Origin: Burkholderiales bacterium
GTDB taxonomy: Bacteria; Pseudomonadota; Gammaproteobacteria; Burkholderiales; Burkholderiaceae_C
DNA length: 36,625 bases
Reading direction: 5' to 3'
Assembly (NCBI GenBank): GCA_947446855.1
Contig: CANFIH010000020.1
Span: forward strand, 1-36,625
Positions 24,199-35,300 of this stretch are shown in pieces. The stretch's first letter is position 1. Each line of letters opens with the position of its first letter. The position numbers and the translations under genes were made by a program. Under the pieces are notes generated by a model. That model ran no database searches, had not been told where the DNA came from, and saw only the letters and a list, made by a program, of their open reading frames with translations.

Positions 24199-27100
24199 AT
24201 GAAGAGAAGCAGTCCCACTACCCAAGGAGTCGAAACCATGCCCACTGCCCGTTCCACGCGCCCATCCGGCCACTGTCCCTCCACCGCGCACCGGCTGACG
24301 CTGGTCGCGGGTGCCTGCGCGCTGGCGCTGGGTGCCACGCTGGCACAGGCCCAGATGTCGACGTACTCGTCGGTATTAGTGCCTGCCACGCCCGCTGCGA
24401 CCCAGACCACGGACACCAGCATGTACATGCGCTGGGTGAACAGCCCGCAGTACAACAGTGGTGTAACGGCCGGGACCGTCGGAACGACAGCGGATCCCAG
24501 TCTCGTGCATATTGACTTGACGGGTGCTGGCGCCACACCCGCCACGGTGACCAACAACAGCGCCGCGGCTATCGCTGCGGGCAACCAGAACACCACCACA
24601 GTTCCCCTGGACAGCCTGACCCAAGCGGGTGCCAACGACGGCATAGGCACCCTCGCGGCGCAGGTGCAACTGTCGGGTTCCACCAGTGCCCTGGTGGATG
24701 CGACGGTCATGCGCATCACCGAAAGTGGTATGGATGCCGCAACGGCTACGCTGACGGGCAACAGCCTGACGGCCAAGGCCACGGTCAACCGCTCGGACAC
24801 CACGGTCTCCGGTGCGGTGCCGGTGGGCTATGTGTCAGCGGCTACAGGGTCGATCGATGTGGGCTATGCCGCTGCCACGGGTACCACGGCCACCACCACC
24901 GCCAGCGTCAACCTCAACACCTACCAGACCAGCCTGGACGCCTCGTCCAACGCGCTGTCGAATGCAGCCGTCACCGATGCCAAGGTGCAACTCGGTATCC
25001 AGGCGGCTGCGACTGCCCTCAGCGCACCGCTGACCGTCAGCAACAACACCCTGTCGGCGCAGTTTGATGTCAACAAGTCCAGCAACGTGTTCCAGGCTAC
25101 GGCCGGCTCCGCCGCCATGACCGGTAGCGTGGGCGTGACCAATGTGCAGGCCAACATCGAATCCGCAGCGTCCGCAACGACGGCGTTGGTGTCCGGTTCC
25201 AGCATTACTTCGGACCTGCGCAGTGACCCCGTAGCCGCGGCAACATTCACCAACCTCACCGGCGCTCTGGTGCAGTCCGGCAACAGCATTTCGGCCAGCT
25301 CCAGCGGCAACAGCGCGGGCGAGCGCAGTGCCTCAGGTGCCATCCTGGCCGGTAACGCCATCCTGATGACCAGCGGTGCCGATCTGACGGGCACCGGCTC
25401 CGCCACGGCCAATGGACAGACTTCTGGCGCGGCGACTGCCACCTCGCTCACCACCGCCGATCTGGCCATGCTGAACCTGCAGCGCAACGACACCACCAAC
25501 CTGAAGAGTGCCGTCACAGACGGCGTGATCTCGGCCCGCGCCGACAACGTCACCACCGGCTCCATCACCCTCAACAGCAACAGCGTGGCCTCTGCCGCCC
25601 AGGGCAACCTGGCGGGCAACCTGATCGAGGTCATTGCCGGCACCAGCAGCGCCAGCGCTGCCGCCGCCAATGTGCAGGGCAACTTCGGCACGCCCATCGA
25701 GGCCAGCAATCTGAACAGTGCCGTCACCGCCGGTGTTGGCAATACCGGCCAGGTGGTTGGCGGCACGGTGGCGCTGAACCAGAACAGCCTGAGCGCCACC
25801 GCTTCGGGCAACGCCAGCGCCACCAATGTGGTCATGCTGGCTTCCAACCTAACGGCCCCCGTGACTGCCAGCGGCCCGGCTTCCGTGATGGTGGCATCGG
25901 GTGCCAGCACCGCCACGGCCGGTTTGAGTGCCACCAACTTGCAGAGCAATGACACGGCGGGCGGTCTGGCCAGTAGCATCACTGCCAGTCTCACCGCTGG
26001 AGTTTCAGCTCTCTTTACCACGGACGGTACGGCTACTGTCGCGAAGGCCGTGCCCTTGACCGGAGCCACCGTGGCACTCGACCAGAATGCCCTGAAGGCC
26101 ACGGCCACGGGCAATAGCGCCAGCACCGGTGTCACCCTCACCGGAGCGGCGGGTGCGGCGTCCAACGCCACGGTGCAGGCCGCAGTGGGCAACAGCCAGT
26201 TGAACGGCGGCGCCATGGCCGTCTCCAGTACCGTGGCGGATTCCGGCGTACGTGCCCTGGGTGGCGCTGCCACCACTGCGCAACTCAGCGTCAGCAGCAA
26301 CACCGTGGCCGCAGATGCCACCGGCAGCAGCGCTGCCAACACCCTGGCCGCCAACGTCAGCAACCTGACGCTCGGTACCAACCCGCTGGCTGCCGGCGCA
26401 GCCACTGTCACGTCCGGTACCAGCAGCAGCACGGCCGCCCTCGGTCTGGCCAGCGTGCAGATCAACCAGGCAGCGGTCACCGCAGCAAACACAAGCGCGT
26501 TGGCGACAACGCCGTTTGCCGGTGTGCAGGTAGGCGCCACCTCGGGCAGCCAGCTCATGGTCAACGGCAACCAGGCCAGTGCCAACAGCACCGGCAACAG
26601 CGTGGCCAACACGGTGTCGGTGAACGCCGGCAACATCGCGACCGACGCCGCTGCGGCCAGCGCCATTGCGGCCTTGAGCAACCTGCAAAGCAATGCCGTG
26701 ACCGGTGTGGCAAGCGCCCTGGTCGAGGCCACGGGTTCAGGCCCCGCAATCGGTGTGCAGTCCGGCGCCGTGTCGGCCGCCAGTTCGCTCACGGTCTCCG
26801 GCAATGCGGCCAGTGCCAAGGCCTTGGGTAACACCGGCTCCAACCAGTTGGCAGTGACCGGCAGCAACCTGACTTCTGCTGCACCCACCGTGGCGGCCGG
26901 TCTGGCGTCCACCGGCCTGGCCTCCGGCGGCACGGTGACCAGCGAGTTTTCGCTGGCCAACTTCCAGAGCGACGCCGTCTCGGGTGGACGCACCGCAGAC
27001 GCCACGACGGTGGCGGTGGGCATCAATGCCGCAGGTGCAGTCACCAGCTCCAACCTGACGGTGGCCGACAACCTGGTGAGCGCCGAAGCGCGCAACAACA

Positions 27101-29214
27101 CCATCAGCAACACCGCCAGCCTGAGCGGCCTGGCCGCACTGACCACCAGTGCCGGTATGCTGAATGTGCAGGACTCCAGCAGCGCGGTTACAGCCACCGT
27201 AGCCGGTGCCAGCACCGGTGTCGCGACCGGCGCCATCACCACGTCCAACGTGACGCTGGACAGCAATGCCGTCAAGGGTCTGGCCCTGGGCAGCTCGGCT
27301 GCCAACAGCCTGAGCGTGGCGGCTGCGGTGCTGTCCGGTAATCCGAAGGCCGGCACGGAGACGGGCGTTGCGACCACCACGGCAAGCACCATTGCGCAGA
27401 CAGCCGACTTCAGTCTGGCCAACAGCCAGAGCCAGACGGGCACGTTGGTCAAGGCCGATGTCACCGGAACGCAAACCGTCAACACGGCAGTCCCGGTGGC
27501 CGTCACTGGATCGCAGTTGTCCGTGACCGGCAACTCGGTACAAGGCATCGCCCAAAGCCTGAGCGCCAGCAACACGCTGTCCCTGGCCGGCAGCGCCAGC
27601 GTCAGCGCCACCGCGGCACTGAGCAACCTGCAGGCCAGCGCATCGGAGGTCACGGCGACCACCACGGCCACGCAAGGTCTGGGCGCGGCGGCAGTCGGTA
27701 CCTCCACCCTGACCGTCAGCGGCAACACCGCCAAGGCGCTGGCGGTGGGCACATCGGCCAGCAACGCGCTGGCTGTGGACTCGGCCAACCTCAGCGGTAA
27801 TTCGGTGGCGCCCGCAGCCGGAGCAGGTGGCTCCAGCTTCAGCCTGACGACTCCGGCCACCACCAAGGCTGACTTTGCCGTGTCCAACGTGCAAAGCCAG
27901 AGCGGTGTGTTGACTTCGACGCTGAGCTCCACGCAGATGGTCACAGGCGCCGCAGTGACGGGCAGCGCGGTCACCGTCAGTGGCAACACCGCGGCTGCGG
28001 TGGCGCAGGCCAACAGCGCCGGCAGCAAGCTGGCGCTGACCGGTGCCAACCAGAGCAACCTGACCGGCGCGGTGCTGTCGGTGCAGACGGCCACCGCAGG
28101 GGTCACCGCCAGCCAGGAGGCAGCCGATGCCAGCAACACCTTTGCGGTGCGCGCCACCTCGATCGCCACCACACCGGTCACCGTATCGGGCAACACGCTG
28201 CTGGTGTCGGCTGGCATGAACGAGGCGTTCAACCAGCAAACCGTTTCCGGTGCGCAAATCACGGCGGCGGCAGCGCGCGGTAACGACGTGTCGATCTACG
28301 CCCTCGGTGCCGCCACGCTGCCCATCAGCACCGGTGCTGCCTTCTCGGTGCAGAACGTACAGAGCGGCTTGGACGCAACTACGGGTGTCACGGCAACTGC
28401 GACACCGGGTCTGATCGGTGTGGCTGCAGGGGCATCGTCGAGCAACCTGACCGTCTCCAACAACGCGGTGACGGCCAAGTCCAATGTCAACTACGCCAGC
28501 AACGCGCTGAACATGCCAGCCGGCAGCACGCTATCCGGTAGCGGCGCGGTCAGCAACGTGCAGGCCAGCAATGTGCTGGCAACTGCCGGTGTGAGCGCAA
28601 AGGTGGACGGTGCCACGGTGGGTATCGCCCCACCAGTGCCGGCTACCGCCTTGAACATCACCGGCGGCAACGCCACGGTGTCGGGCAATACGCTGACCGC
28701 GCAGGCCGGTGGCAACACCGCGCTCAATGCCCTCAACGCCACGGCGGGCAACGCCATCACTAATGGGGGTGTGACCGCCAGCAACTCGAGCTACACCGGC
28801 AGCACGTTTGTGGGTAGCAACACGGCCACCTACGCGGTGCTGAACTACCAGGGCAACGCCAGCGCCATGGCTGCAACGGTGCAGAACGCCAGCATCGGTG
28901 TCGGAACCTATACGGGTCTGGCGGCAACCACCGCCACCGTGCAGAACAACGCGGTGCTGGCATCGGGCTATGGCAACACGGCCAGCAACTCGCTGGCTAC
29001 GAGTGTGCTCAATGGCAGCTCCAATGCGGCCTCGGCGGGCCTTGCCAACGTGCAATACAACGTGGGCAACGTGACGGCACTGGCCAGCAATGTCAGCGTG
29101 GGCATAGGCGGTGTTGGTGCCGGCGGCGCCGGCCTGACCACGGTCAACGCCAACAGCATCACGGCGCAGGCGGTGGGTAACTCTGCGGTCAACCGCATCG
29201 TTGCTTTGCGTTAA
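24199..29214 (+). CDS. Large repeat-rich secreted protein, possible HfaD-like surface adhesin
   Basis: A 1671-residue exported protein, very rich in Ala, Ser, Thr, Asn, Val and Gly; I see cysteine only in the N-terminal leader. The ~50-residue leader ends in ACALALGATLAQAQ, a signal-peptide core with cleavage near AQA-Q. The rest is an array of two alternating motifs: about 19 copies of (L/V)xxNxxxAxAxGNxAxN (examples VSGNTAKALAVGTSASN, VNANSITAQAVGNSAVN) and about 16 copies of an NxQ motif (SNLQSNAVTG, ANSQSQTGTL). Such regularly spaced Asn/Gln suggests a stacked beta structure, as in curli or HfaD. Following a CsgG/HfaB-type gene, it is probably secreted through that pore (inference). It ends before a strong terminator. 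Confidence 0.8.
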   Translation: MKRSSPTTQGVETMPTARSTRPSGHCPSTAHRLTLVAGACALALGATLAQAQMSTYSSVLVPATPAATQTTDTSMYMRWVNSPQYNSGVTAGTVGTTADPSLVHIDLTGAGATPATVTNNSAAAIAAGNQNTTTVPLDSLTQAGANDGIGTLAAQVQLSGSTSALVDATVMRITESGMDAATATLTGNSLTAKATVNRSDTTVSGAVPVGYVSAATGSIDVGYAAATGTTATTTASVNLNTYQTSLDASSNALSNAAVTDAKVQLGIQAAATALSAPLTVSNNTLSAQFDVNKSSNVFQATAGSAAMTGSVGVTNVQANIESAASATTALVSGSSITSDLRSDPVAAATFTNLTGALVQSGNSISASSSGNSAGERSASGAILAGNAILMTSGADLTGTGSATANGQTSGAATATSLTTADLAMLNLQRNDTTNLKSAVTDGVISARADNVTTGSITLNSNSVASAAQGNLAGNLIEVIAGTSSASAAAANVQGNFGTPIEASNLNSAVTAGVGNTGQVVGGTVALNQNSLSATASGNASATNVVMLASNLTAPVTASGPASVMVASGASTATAGLSATNLQSNDTAGGLASSITASLTAGVSALFTTDGTATVAKAVPLTGATVALDQNALKATATGNSASTGVTLTGAAGAASNATVQAAVGNSQLNGGAMAVSSTVADSGVRALGGAATTAQLSVSSNTVAADATGSSAANTLAANVSNLTLGTNPLAAGAATVTSGTSSSTAALGLASVQINQAAVTAANTSALATTPFAGVQVGATSGSQLMVNGNQASANSTGNSVANTVSVNAGNIATDAAAASAIAALSNLQSNAVTGVASALVEATGSGPAIGVQSGAVSAASSLTVSGNAASAKALGNTGSNQLAVTGSNLTSAAPTVAAGLASTGLASGGTVTSEFSLANFQSDAVSGGRTADATTVAVGINAAGAVTSSNLTVADNLVSAEARNNTISNTASLSGLAALTTSAGMLNVQDSSSAVTATVAGASTGVATGAITTSNVTLDSNAVKGLALGSSAANSLSVAAAVLSGNPKAGTETGVATTTASTIAQTADFSLANSQSQTGTLVKADVTGTQTVNTAVPVAVTGSQLSVTGNSVQGIAQSLSASNTLSLAGSASVSATAALSNLQASASEVTATTTATQGLGAAAVGTSTLTVSGNTAKALAVGTSASNALAVDSANLSGNSVAPAAGAGGSSFSLTTPATTKADFAVSNVQSQSGVLTSTLSSTQMVTGAAVTGSAVTVSGNTAAAVAQANSAGSKLALTGANQSNLTGAVLSVQTATAGVTASQEAADASNTFAVRATSIATTPVTVSGNTLLVSAGMNEAFNQQTVSGAQITAAAARGNDVSIYALGAATLPISTGAAFSVQNVQSGLDATTGVTATATPGLIGVAAGASSSNLTVSNNAVTAKSNVNYASNALNMPAGSTLSGSGAVSNVQASNVLATAGVSAKVDGATVGIAPPVPATALNITGGNATVSGNTLTAQAGGNTALNALNATAGNAITNGGVTASNSSYTGSTFVGSNTATYAVLNYQGNASAMAATVQNASIGVGTYTGLAATTATVQNNAVLASGYGNTASNSLATSVLNGSSNAASAGLANVQYNVGNVTALASNVSVGIGGVGAGGAGLTTVNANSITAQAVGNSAVNRIVALR
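24751..29193 (+). repeat. Coding repeat array: ~19 GN motifs alternating with ~16 NxQ motifs
   Basis: Protein-level repeats within the 1671-residue adhesin. The GN motif (17 residues, consensus (L/V)xxNxxxAxAxGNxAxN) runs from LTGNSLTAKATVNRSDT at 24751 to VNANSITAQAVGNSAVN at 29193. Unit spacing varies from about 50 to 100 residues. At DNA level the copies are diverged, so this is an old array under protein-level selection rather than a recent tandem expansion. The NxQ motif continues in the small protein encoded at 21960. Confidence 0.8.
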
Positions 29215-29234
29215 CAGGGGCTTGCCCTGTACCG

Positions 29235-29265
29235 GGGGCGGTCAGTGCGACCGCCCCTTTTTTTT
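29235..29265 (+). terminator. Rho-independent terminator of the Hfa-like operon
   Basis: GGGGCGGTC (29235-29243), loop AGTGC, then GACCGCCCC (29249-29257): a perfect 9-bp GC-rich stem followed by eight T (29258-29265). It begins 20 bases after the stop of the 1671-residue protein. Confidence 0.95.
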
Positions 29266-29270
29266 GAAGT

Positions 29271-29293
29271 GGTACACACGGTTTGGGTGTGCC
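29271..29293 (+). promoter_or_regulatory. Imperfect inverted repeat before the giant adhesin gene
   Basis: GGTACACAC (29271-29279) and GGGTGTGCC (29285-29293) can pair over most of nine positions around a 5-base loop. It lies between the terminator and the ribosome binding site AAGGA (29311-29315) and may be an operator or an mRNA hairpin. I see no -35/-10 pair in this 56-base gap. Confidence 0.35.
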
Positions 29294-29321
29294 TTGCCAG
29301 TGATCCCCTGAAGGAAACGCC

Positions 29322-32300
29322 ATGAACGCCCTGTTGCCCCCCTCCTGCGCCAACCCCATCATTTTTGTGCTGGACGACCTGGACGATCTGGCCACGCTGC
29401 GCAACGGCATGCCCGCCGAGGCCGAGGTCTACCTGCTGGACGCCACGGGCGATGCGCTGGCGCAGATGGCGCTGGTGTTGCGGGGGCGCAGCGGTATCAC
29501 GGCGCTGCACCTGTTCAGCCATGGCAGCCCGGGCCGTTTGAACCTGGGCAGCCTCACGCTGGATGCGAGCAATTTGGACGGGCACGCCGAGGCGCTGATG
29601 GGCCTGGGCCTGGCGCTGGCGCCCGGGGCCGACTGGCTGATCTACGGTTGCGCGGTAGCGCAGGGCCAGGCCGGTCGGGACTTTGTGGCCGCGCTGGCCC
29701 ACTTGACCGGGGCCGATGTGGCGGCCTCCACCAACCCGACCGGCAGTGCCGCGCTGGGGGGCGACTGGCAACTGCAAGTGGCTACCGGCAGCATCGCGGC
29801 GTCCCCGCTGGCTTTTGCCGACCGCTACCACCATGTGTTGGCTGCGCCCAGCCTGGTCAATGGGCTGGGTGGCAGTGCGGGCTTTGGCGAGTCAGACCTT
29901 GCCCGCGGCGATGACTTTGCCAGCAGTGCGATTGATCTCACGGGCGTTTTTGGCGCCGCAGGTGTCAAGTTCGGTGCGAACTACTACACCACCCTCTACA
30001 TCAATAACAACGGCGTGGTCACCTTCGGTACGCCCACATCCGGCTATGTCCCCAATGGCCTGAGCAGCGGTATCAGCCAAGGTGGTGTGCTGGTTCCGGC
30101 GATTGCGCTGTATTGGACCGATATCGACACCCGGGCCGGCGCCCTGTCGGCCAGTGCCGGTGGCACTTCCAGCGGCGCCAACCTGGTGCATTGGGATGTG
30201 GATACGGTCAGCAAAAAGGTCACCATTACCTGGGACGATGTGGGCGAATACAGTGCCGGGACTACAGCCGTCCTCGCCGGGCAAATCATTTTGTCCGACG
30301 CCGGCTCGGGCAATATGGACATTCAGTTGCGCTACGAGTCGGTGGTGCCTATGGCCAGCCATATCGCGACGGCGGGCTGGAACGTGGGCGTGGCCGGTGG
30401 GGTGGCCGGCAAGGATTATTTTGAAATCCCCAGCAGCTCGGGGACCACCTCGCTGGATGACCTGGATACCCGCACCGGCAACTCCGGACTGGACGGTGTC
30501 TGGAATTTTTCCCTGCGCGAAGGCGCCATTGCCCCGGCGGTGGTCGCGGGCACCCCGCCGGTGCTGGACCTCAATGGTGCCGGCGCCGGCGTCAGCCAGG
30601 CCGTGACCTGGACCGAGGGCTCCAACGTTGCGCACATCCCCGTCAGCCTGGCGCCTGCCGGGCTCGCCACCGACGCCGACAACGCCAACCTGACGCGGCT
30701 GCAGCTGACTGTGGCCGGCGTGGTGGACGGCAATGCCGAGGTACTGGGTATCGGCGGGGTCAACTTTTTGCTGGGCACGGACTACAGCGCGGTCGCCGTG
30801 ACCGCTGCCAATTCCGGCGGCTTGTCGCAAGCGTTCAGCGTCAGCTATGTTGCGTCCACCGGAGTGTTCACCATCGTGCCTACCGGCGGCGCTGTGGCAT
30901 CGCTGGCGGCGTTTGATGTGTTGCTGCAGGGCATGGGCTATGAGGAGACTACGGACAAGCCCACGGCCGGCGACCGCAGCTTCAGTTTCGTGGTGACCGA
31001 CGCCGGCACCAACGACGCGGGCACGGGCAGTGGGCCACTGGACAGCACCGCAGTGGTGGCCACCGTGACGGTGGTGCCGCAGAACGACCAGCCCCTGCTC
31101 ACGGGCCTGGATGCGGTGGTCTATGCCGAGAACGCCATCAACGCCAGCCCCGCGTTCATCGACACGGACGTCACGCTCAGCGACATCGACAGCGCCAACT
31201 TCGGCGGCGGCAGCGTGCGCGTGAGCGGGCTGGTAGCCGGGCAGGACACGGTGTCGCTGGCCACCAGCGCGGCGGCGGTGGCCGGCAATGTGCAGCGCAG
31301 CGGCGCCAACGTGCAGTACTACGACGGCAGCAGCTGGATCACGGTGGGCACGGCCAGCGGTGGCGTGGGCGCCGACTTGGTGCTCAGCCTCAACACCAGC
31401 GCCACCCGTGCCGTGGTTGAGCGCGTGATCGAGAACCTGACCTTTGCCAACAGCTCCAATACCCCGACCACCAGCCGCACCCTGGCCATCCGGGTGGATG
31501 ACGGGGGCGCGACGCTGGCTACGCCGGTAGAGCGCTTGGTCAACGCCACCATAGAGGGCAGTGGCGCGGGTTGGACGACCGTCCGGGTGCCCGGTACCGT
31601 GGGCTTTTACGATTTGACTTCCGCCGGCTACGACGGCGGTTTTGATTTCAACGACAACGGCTCACCTGCAGGCGCCAGCGTCTACCAAACCGTCAACAAC
31701 CTGGTGGCCGGTTTGGGCTACACGGTGCAATATGTTTTGCGGACCTGGGGAACCCAGTCCGTCAACACCATGGTCACCACAGTGCACGATGGTGCGGTCT
31801 GGAATGCGGGGGCAGAACTCGCTTCGCAAACCTATGACCAGGTCACGACGCAGGCCACCACCCACAGTTTCACCTTCACGGCCACCAGCAGCACGGCAAC
31901 GCTGAGCTTTACCAACAGCTACGTCTTGAACGGGGTGATCGGAGACCTCTGGCTCAGCCAGGCCAGCATGACGCAGGCCAGCACGGTGGCCGTGGGCATC
32001 ACGCTGGACAACGATGCGCCGCAACTCGCGGCCACCACCCTGGGCGGCACTTACGTGGAGCAAAGTGGCACGCCCTTGCAGTTGGCGGGCGGCACCATCA
32101 CCGTCTCCGACCCGGACAGCGTGGCCAACTTCTTCAGCGCCGGCGCGGGCTGGCTGACGGTGGCGCTGGACGGCTATGTGGCGGGTGACACCCTGTCGGT
32201 GCTCAGCCAGGGCACAGCCTCCGGGCAGATCAGCTACGCGGGCGGCACCGTCAGCTATAACGACGGAACGGGCGTGCACGCGTTTGCCACCGCCAGCGGA

Positions 32301-35300
32301 GGCAGCGGCGCCGAGCTGGTGCTGACGCTGACCTCGGCTTACGCTACCCCCGCGGCCATCCAGGCCCTGCTGGGCAGTCTGGGCTACAGCAACGCCAGCA
32401 GTGACGATCCGACCGTGCATGGCACGGACCCGAGCCGCGCCTTCACCATCACCCTCAACGATGGCGGCAACACGCTGGCCGCAGGCTCCAGCACCAGCGC
32501 ACTCACGGCAACGCTCAACGGCAGCATCGCCATCACGGGCGTCAACGACGCGCCGAGCATCACTGCGATCGCACACACCTACAACGACACCGTGGCAGAT
32601 GACACCTTTGCCAGCTGGTCGGGTACGTTGACGGCGAGCGACGCAGAAACCGCGCGCGCGGACCTGCGCTTCAGCCTGACGGGCAGCAGCGCCGCAAGCT
32701 ACACGGATGGCGGCATCAGCTACGACCTGGGCAAGACGGGCACTTACGGCACCTTCTACCTCAAGAGCAGCACCGGCGACTACCTCTACGTGCCCAACGA
32801 CGGCGCCATCGAAGCGCTGTTCGACAGCCGGAGCGAGAGCTTTTCGGTCACGGTAACCGACCAGGGTTACCCCACGCCTGCGCTCAGTGCGTCCACGACG
32901 GTGACACTGACGCTCAACGGCACCGACGACAGCAACCTGGTCACGCTGGGCACGGTCTCCCATTTCACCGAGCAGACGCCCGATCCCTTTCTGGCGCAGG
33001 CCACGGTCGATGCACCACGCGACGGCCTGAAAGTGCTCAAGGTCCAGCTGACAAACAGCCAGGCCGGCGACACCCTTAGCTACACCCCGGTGTCCGGTAT
33101 CAGCGGGGCCTACGACGCATCGACCAGCACGCTGACGTTTACCAGTGCCAGCAGCATGTCAGCGGCAAATTTCCAGACGGTCTTGCGCAGCGTCACCTTC
33201 AACAACACGCTGGACCACCCGGACACCGCAGACCGCACCTTTGTCGTATCCACCGGTTCGGTTCCGTCGTATTTCACCGACGCCAACGGGTACGTCCATT
33301 ACTACCAATACGTGTCGGTGCCGGGCATCCACTTTGACGACGCCAAGGCCGCTGCCGCGACCATGACCTTCAACGGCCATACCGGCTACCTGCTCACCCT
33401 CACGTCTGCAGCCGAAGCGGCATTTGTCAACACCCAGATCCAGGCATCGGCCTGGACCGGCGGCACCGACGACTACCAACTCATCAACGCGTTGCTGGGC
33501 ACGTCTTATACGCAGCAATCCCAGACGGACGGCCGCTGGACTTGGCTCACGGGGCCGGAGGCCGGGCTGCAGTTCTCGAACGGTGCGGTCCCTGTCGGCT
33601 CCAACTATGCCAACTGGACCTGGGGGGAGCCCAACGGGGGCATCACCGAAAACGTCCTCCATCTCTATGGCAACGGCAATTGGAACGACACCCGTCGCAG
33701 TGACGGCGACATTCAGGGCTATGTCGTCGAGTTCGGGGGCGACGCCATGGCGGGCAGCGTGCCTGCGGGCGGTACGGTGGTGGCCGAGGGCCGCTTGCGT
33801 GTCAGCGCAGTGAACGACGCGCCCACAGCCAGCGCAACCATTGCGGGCAGCTACACGGAAGGTGCTGCCAGCGCCTTGCAGTTTCTCAGCGCTGTCTCCG
33901 TATCCGATCCGGATGCCAGCCAGTTCAACGGCGGCTCGCTGCGGGTGGCCCTGGCAACCTATGTGGCGGGTGATGTGTTGCAACTGCTCGATGGCAACGG
34001 CATCACGCACAGTGGTGCTACGGTGTCCTACAACGGCGCGGTCATCGGCACGCTCTCGGGCGGTGTGGCAGCTGACCTGGTGGTTGCGCTGAGCTCCAGC
34101 AGCGCGACCTATGCGGCCGTGCAGGCACTGGCCCAGCAGATCGGGTTCAGCACCACGAACCAGAACCCCACCGCTGCCGGTGCACAGCCCACACGTGGCG
34201 TAACGGTCACACTCAACGACGGGGGCAACACCAGTTCGTCCGGCGCGGCCACGCCGCTGAGTGCAGTAGTCACCGGGTCTTTCAATGTGCTCGGCAGCAA
34301 CGACGCGCCCACATTGACAGGACTGGATGCGACCCACGCCACGACCCTGGTCCAGGGGGGCTCCGCGCTGGTGATCGACAGCCATGCGCTGCTGGCTGAC
34401 CTGGATCTGGAGGCCCTCACCGGCGCCACGCCTGCGGGCAACTGGAGCGGTGGTGTGCTGACCATCGCGCGCAGCGACGGTGCCGGCGGCTACGCGCCCA
34501 GCGCAGACGACCGCTTCTCGGCCACCGGCAACCTGGCCAGCCTGGGCGCCGCCAGCGGCAATCTGGTCTTGTCGGGCACCACCATCGGCAGCTACACCAG
34601 CGCCGGCGGCACGCTCACGCTGACCTTCAACAGCAATGCGACCACGGCGGGTGTCAACGAGACCTTGCACAGCATGGCCTATGCCAATGCCGTCAGCACC
34701 CCCGGCGCGCTGGCGTATGACCACGTGGTCTTGCGGGTCGGCTTCAACGACGGCAACAGCAACGCCACCGGCTCCGGTGTGGCCGGTGCCTCGGCAGGCG
34801 CACAGGACCAGGGCAGCGGCGGCCTGGCCAGCGTGTCGGCCACCATCCAGATCGCCATAGACCGGCTGCCCGTGGCCGTTGCCGACACCACCAGCCTGAG
34901 CGAAGGCCTGTCGAGCGGCAGCGTCAGCGTCGTCAGTGGCGCGGTGTTGGACAACGATGCGGACCCGGACAACGGCGTGGCACCTTCCACGGTGACCGAC
35001 CTGCTGAGGGTGCAGGGCGTGAGCGCCGGCACCACGGCTGCGGTGCTTGGCAGCAACGTCGGCAGCACGGTGGCCGGCACTTACGGCAGCATCACCATGG
35101 CCGCCGACGGCAGCTACACCTACACGCTGGACAACCGCATGGCTGGGGTGCAGGCACTGGCGGCGGGTGAGCAGTTGCACGATAGCTTCAGCTACACCGT
35201 GGCCGATGGCCGGGGCGGCACAGGTACCACGACCCTGAACGTGACGGTCAACGGCACGAACGACGCGCCGCACATCCTGACCAGCAGCACGGACACGGTG

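Noticed and set aside
24921..28262. Open frame of 1113 codons on the minus strand opposite the repeat protein
   Set aside because: Its composition is the mirror of the plus-strand Ala/Thr/Ser/Asn repeats, it has no recognisable domain, and the plus strand has a signal peptide, a good ribosome binding site and motif conservation.
24751..29193. Possible CRISPR or DNA tandem-repeat array
   Set aside because: Repeats exist only at protein level with variable DNA and variable spacing, inside one open reading frame; no identical repeat/unique spacer structure.
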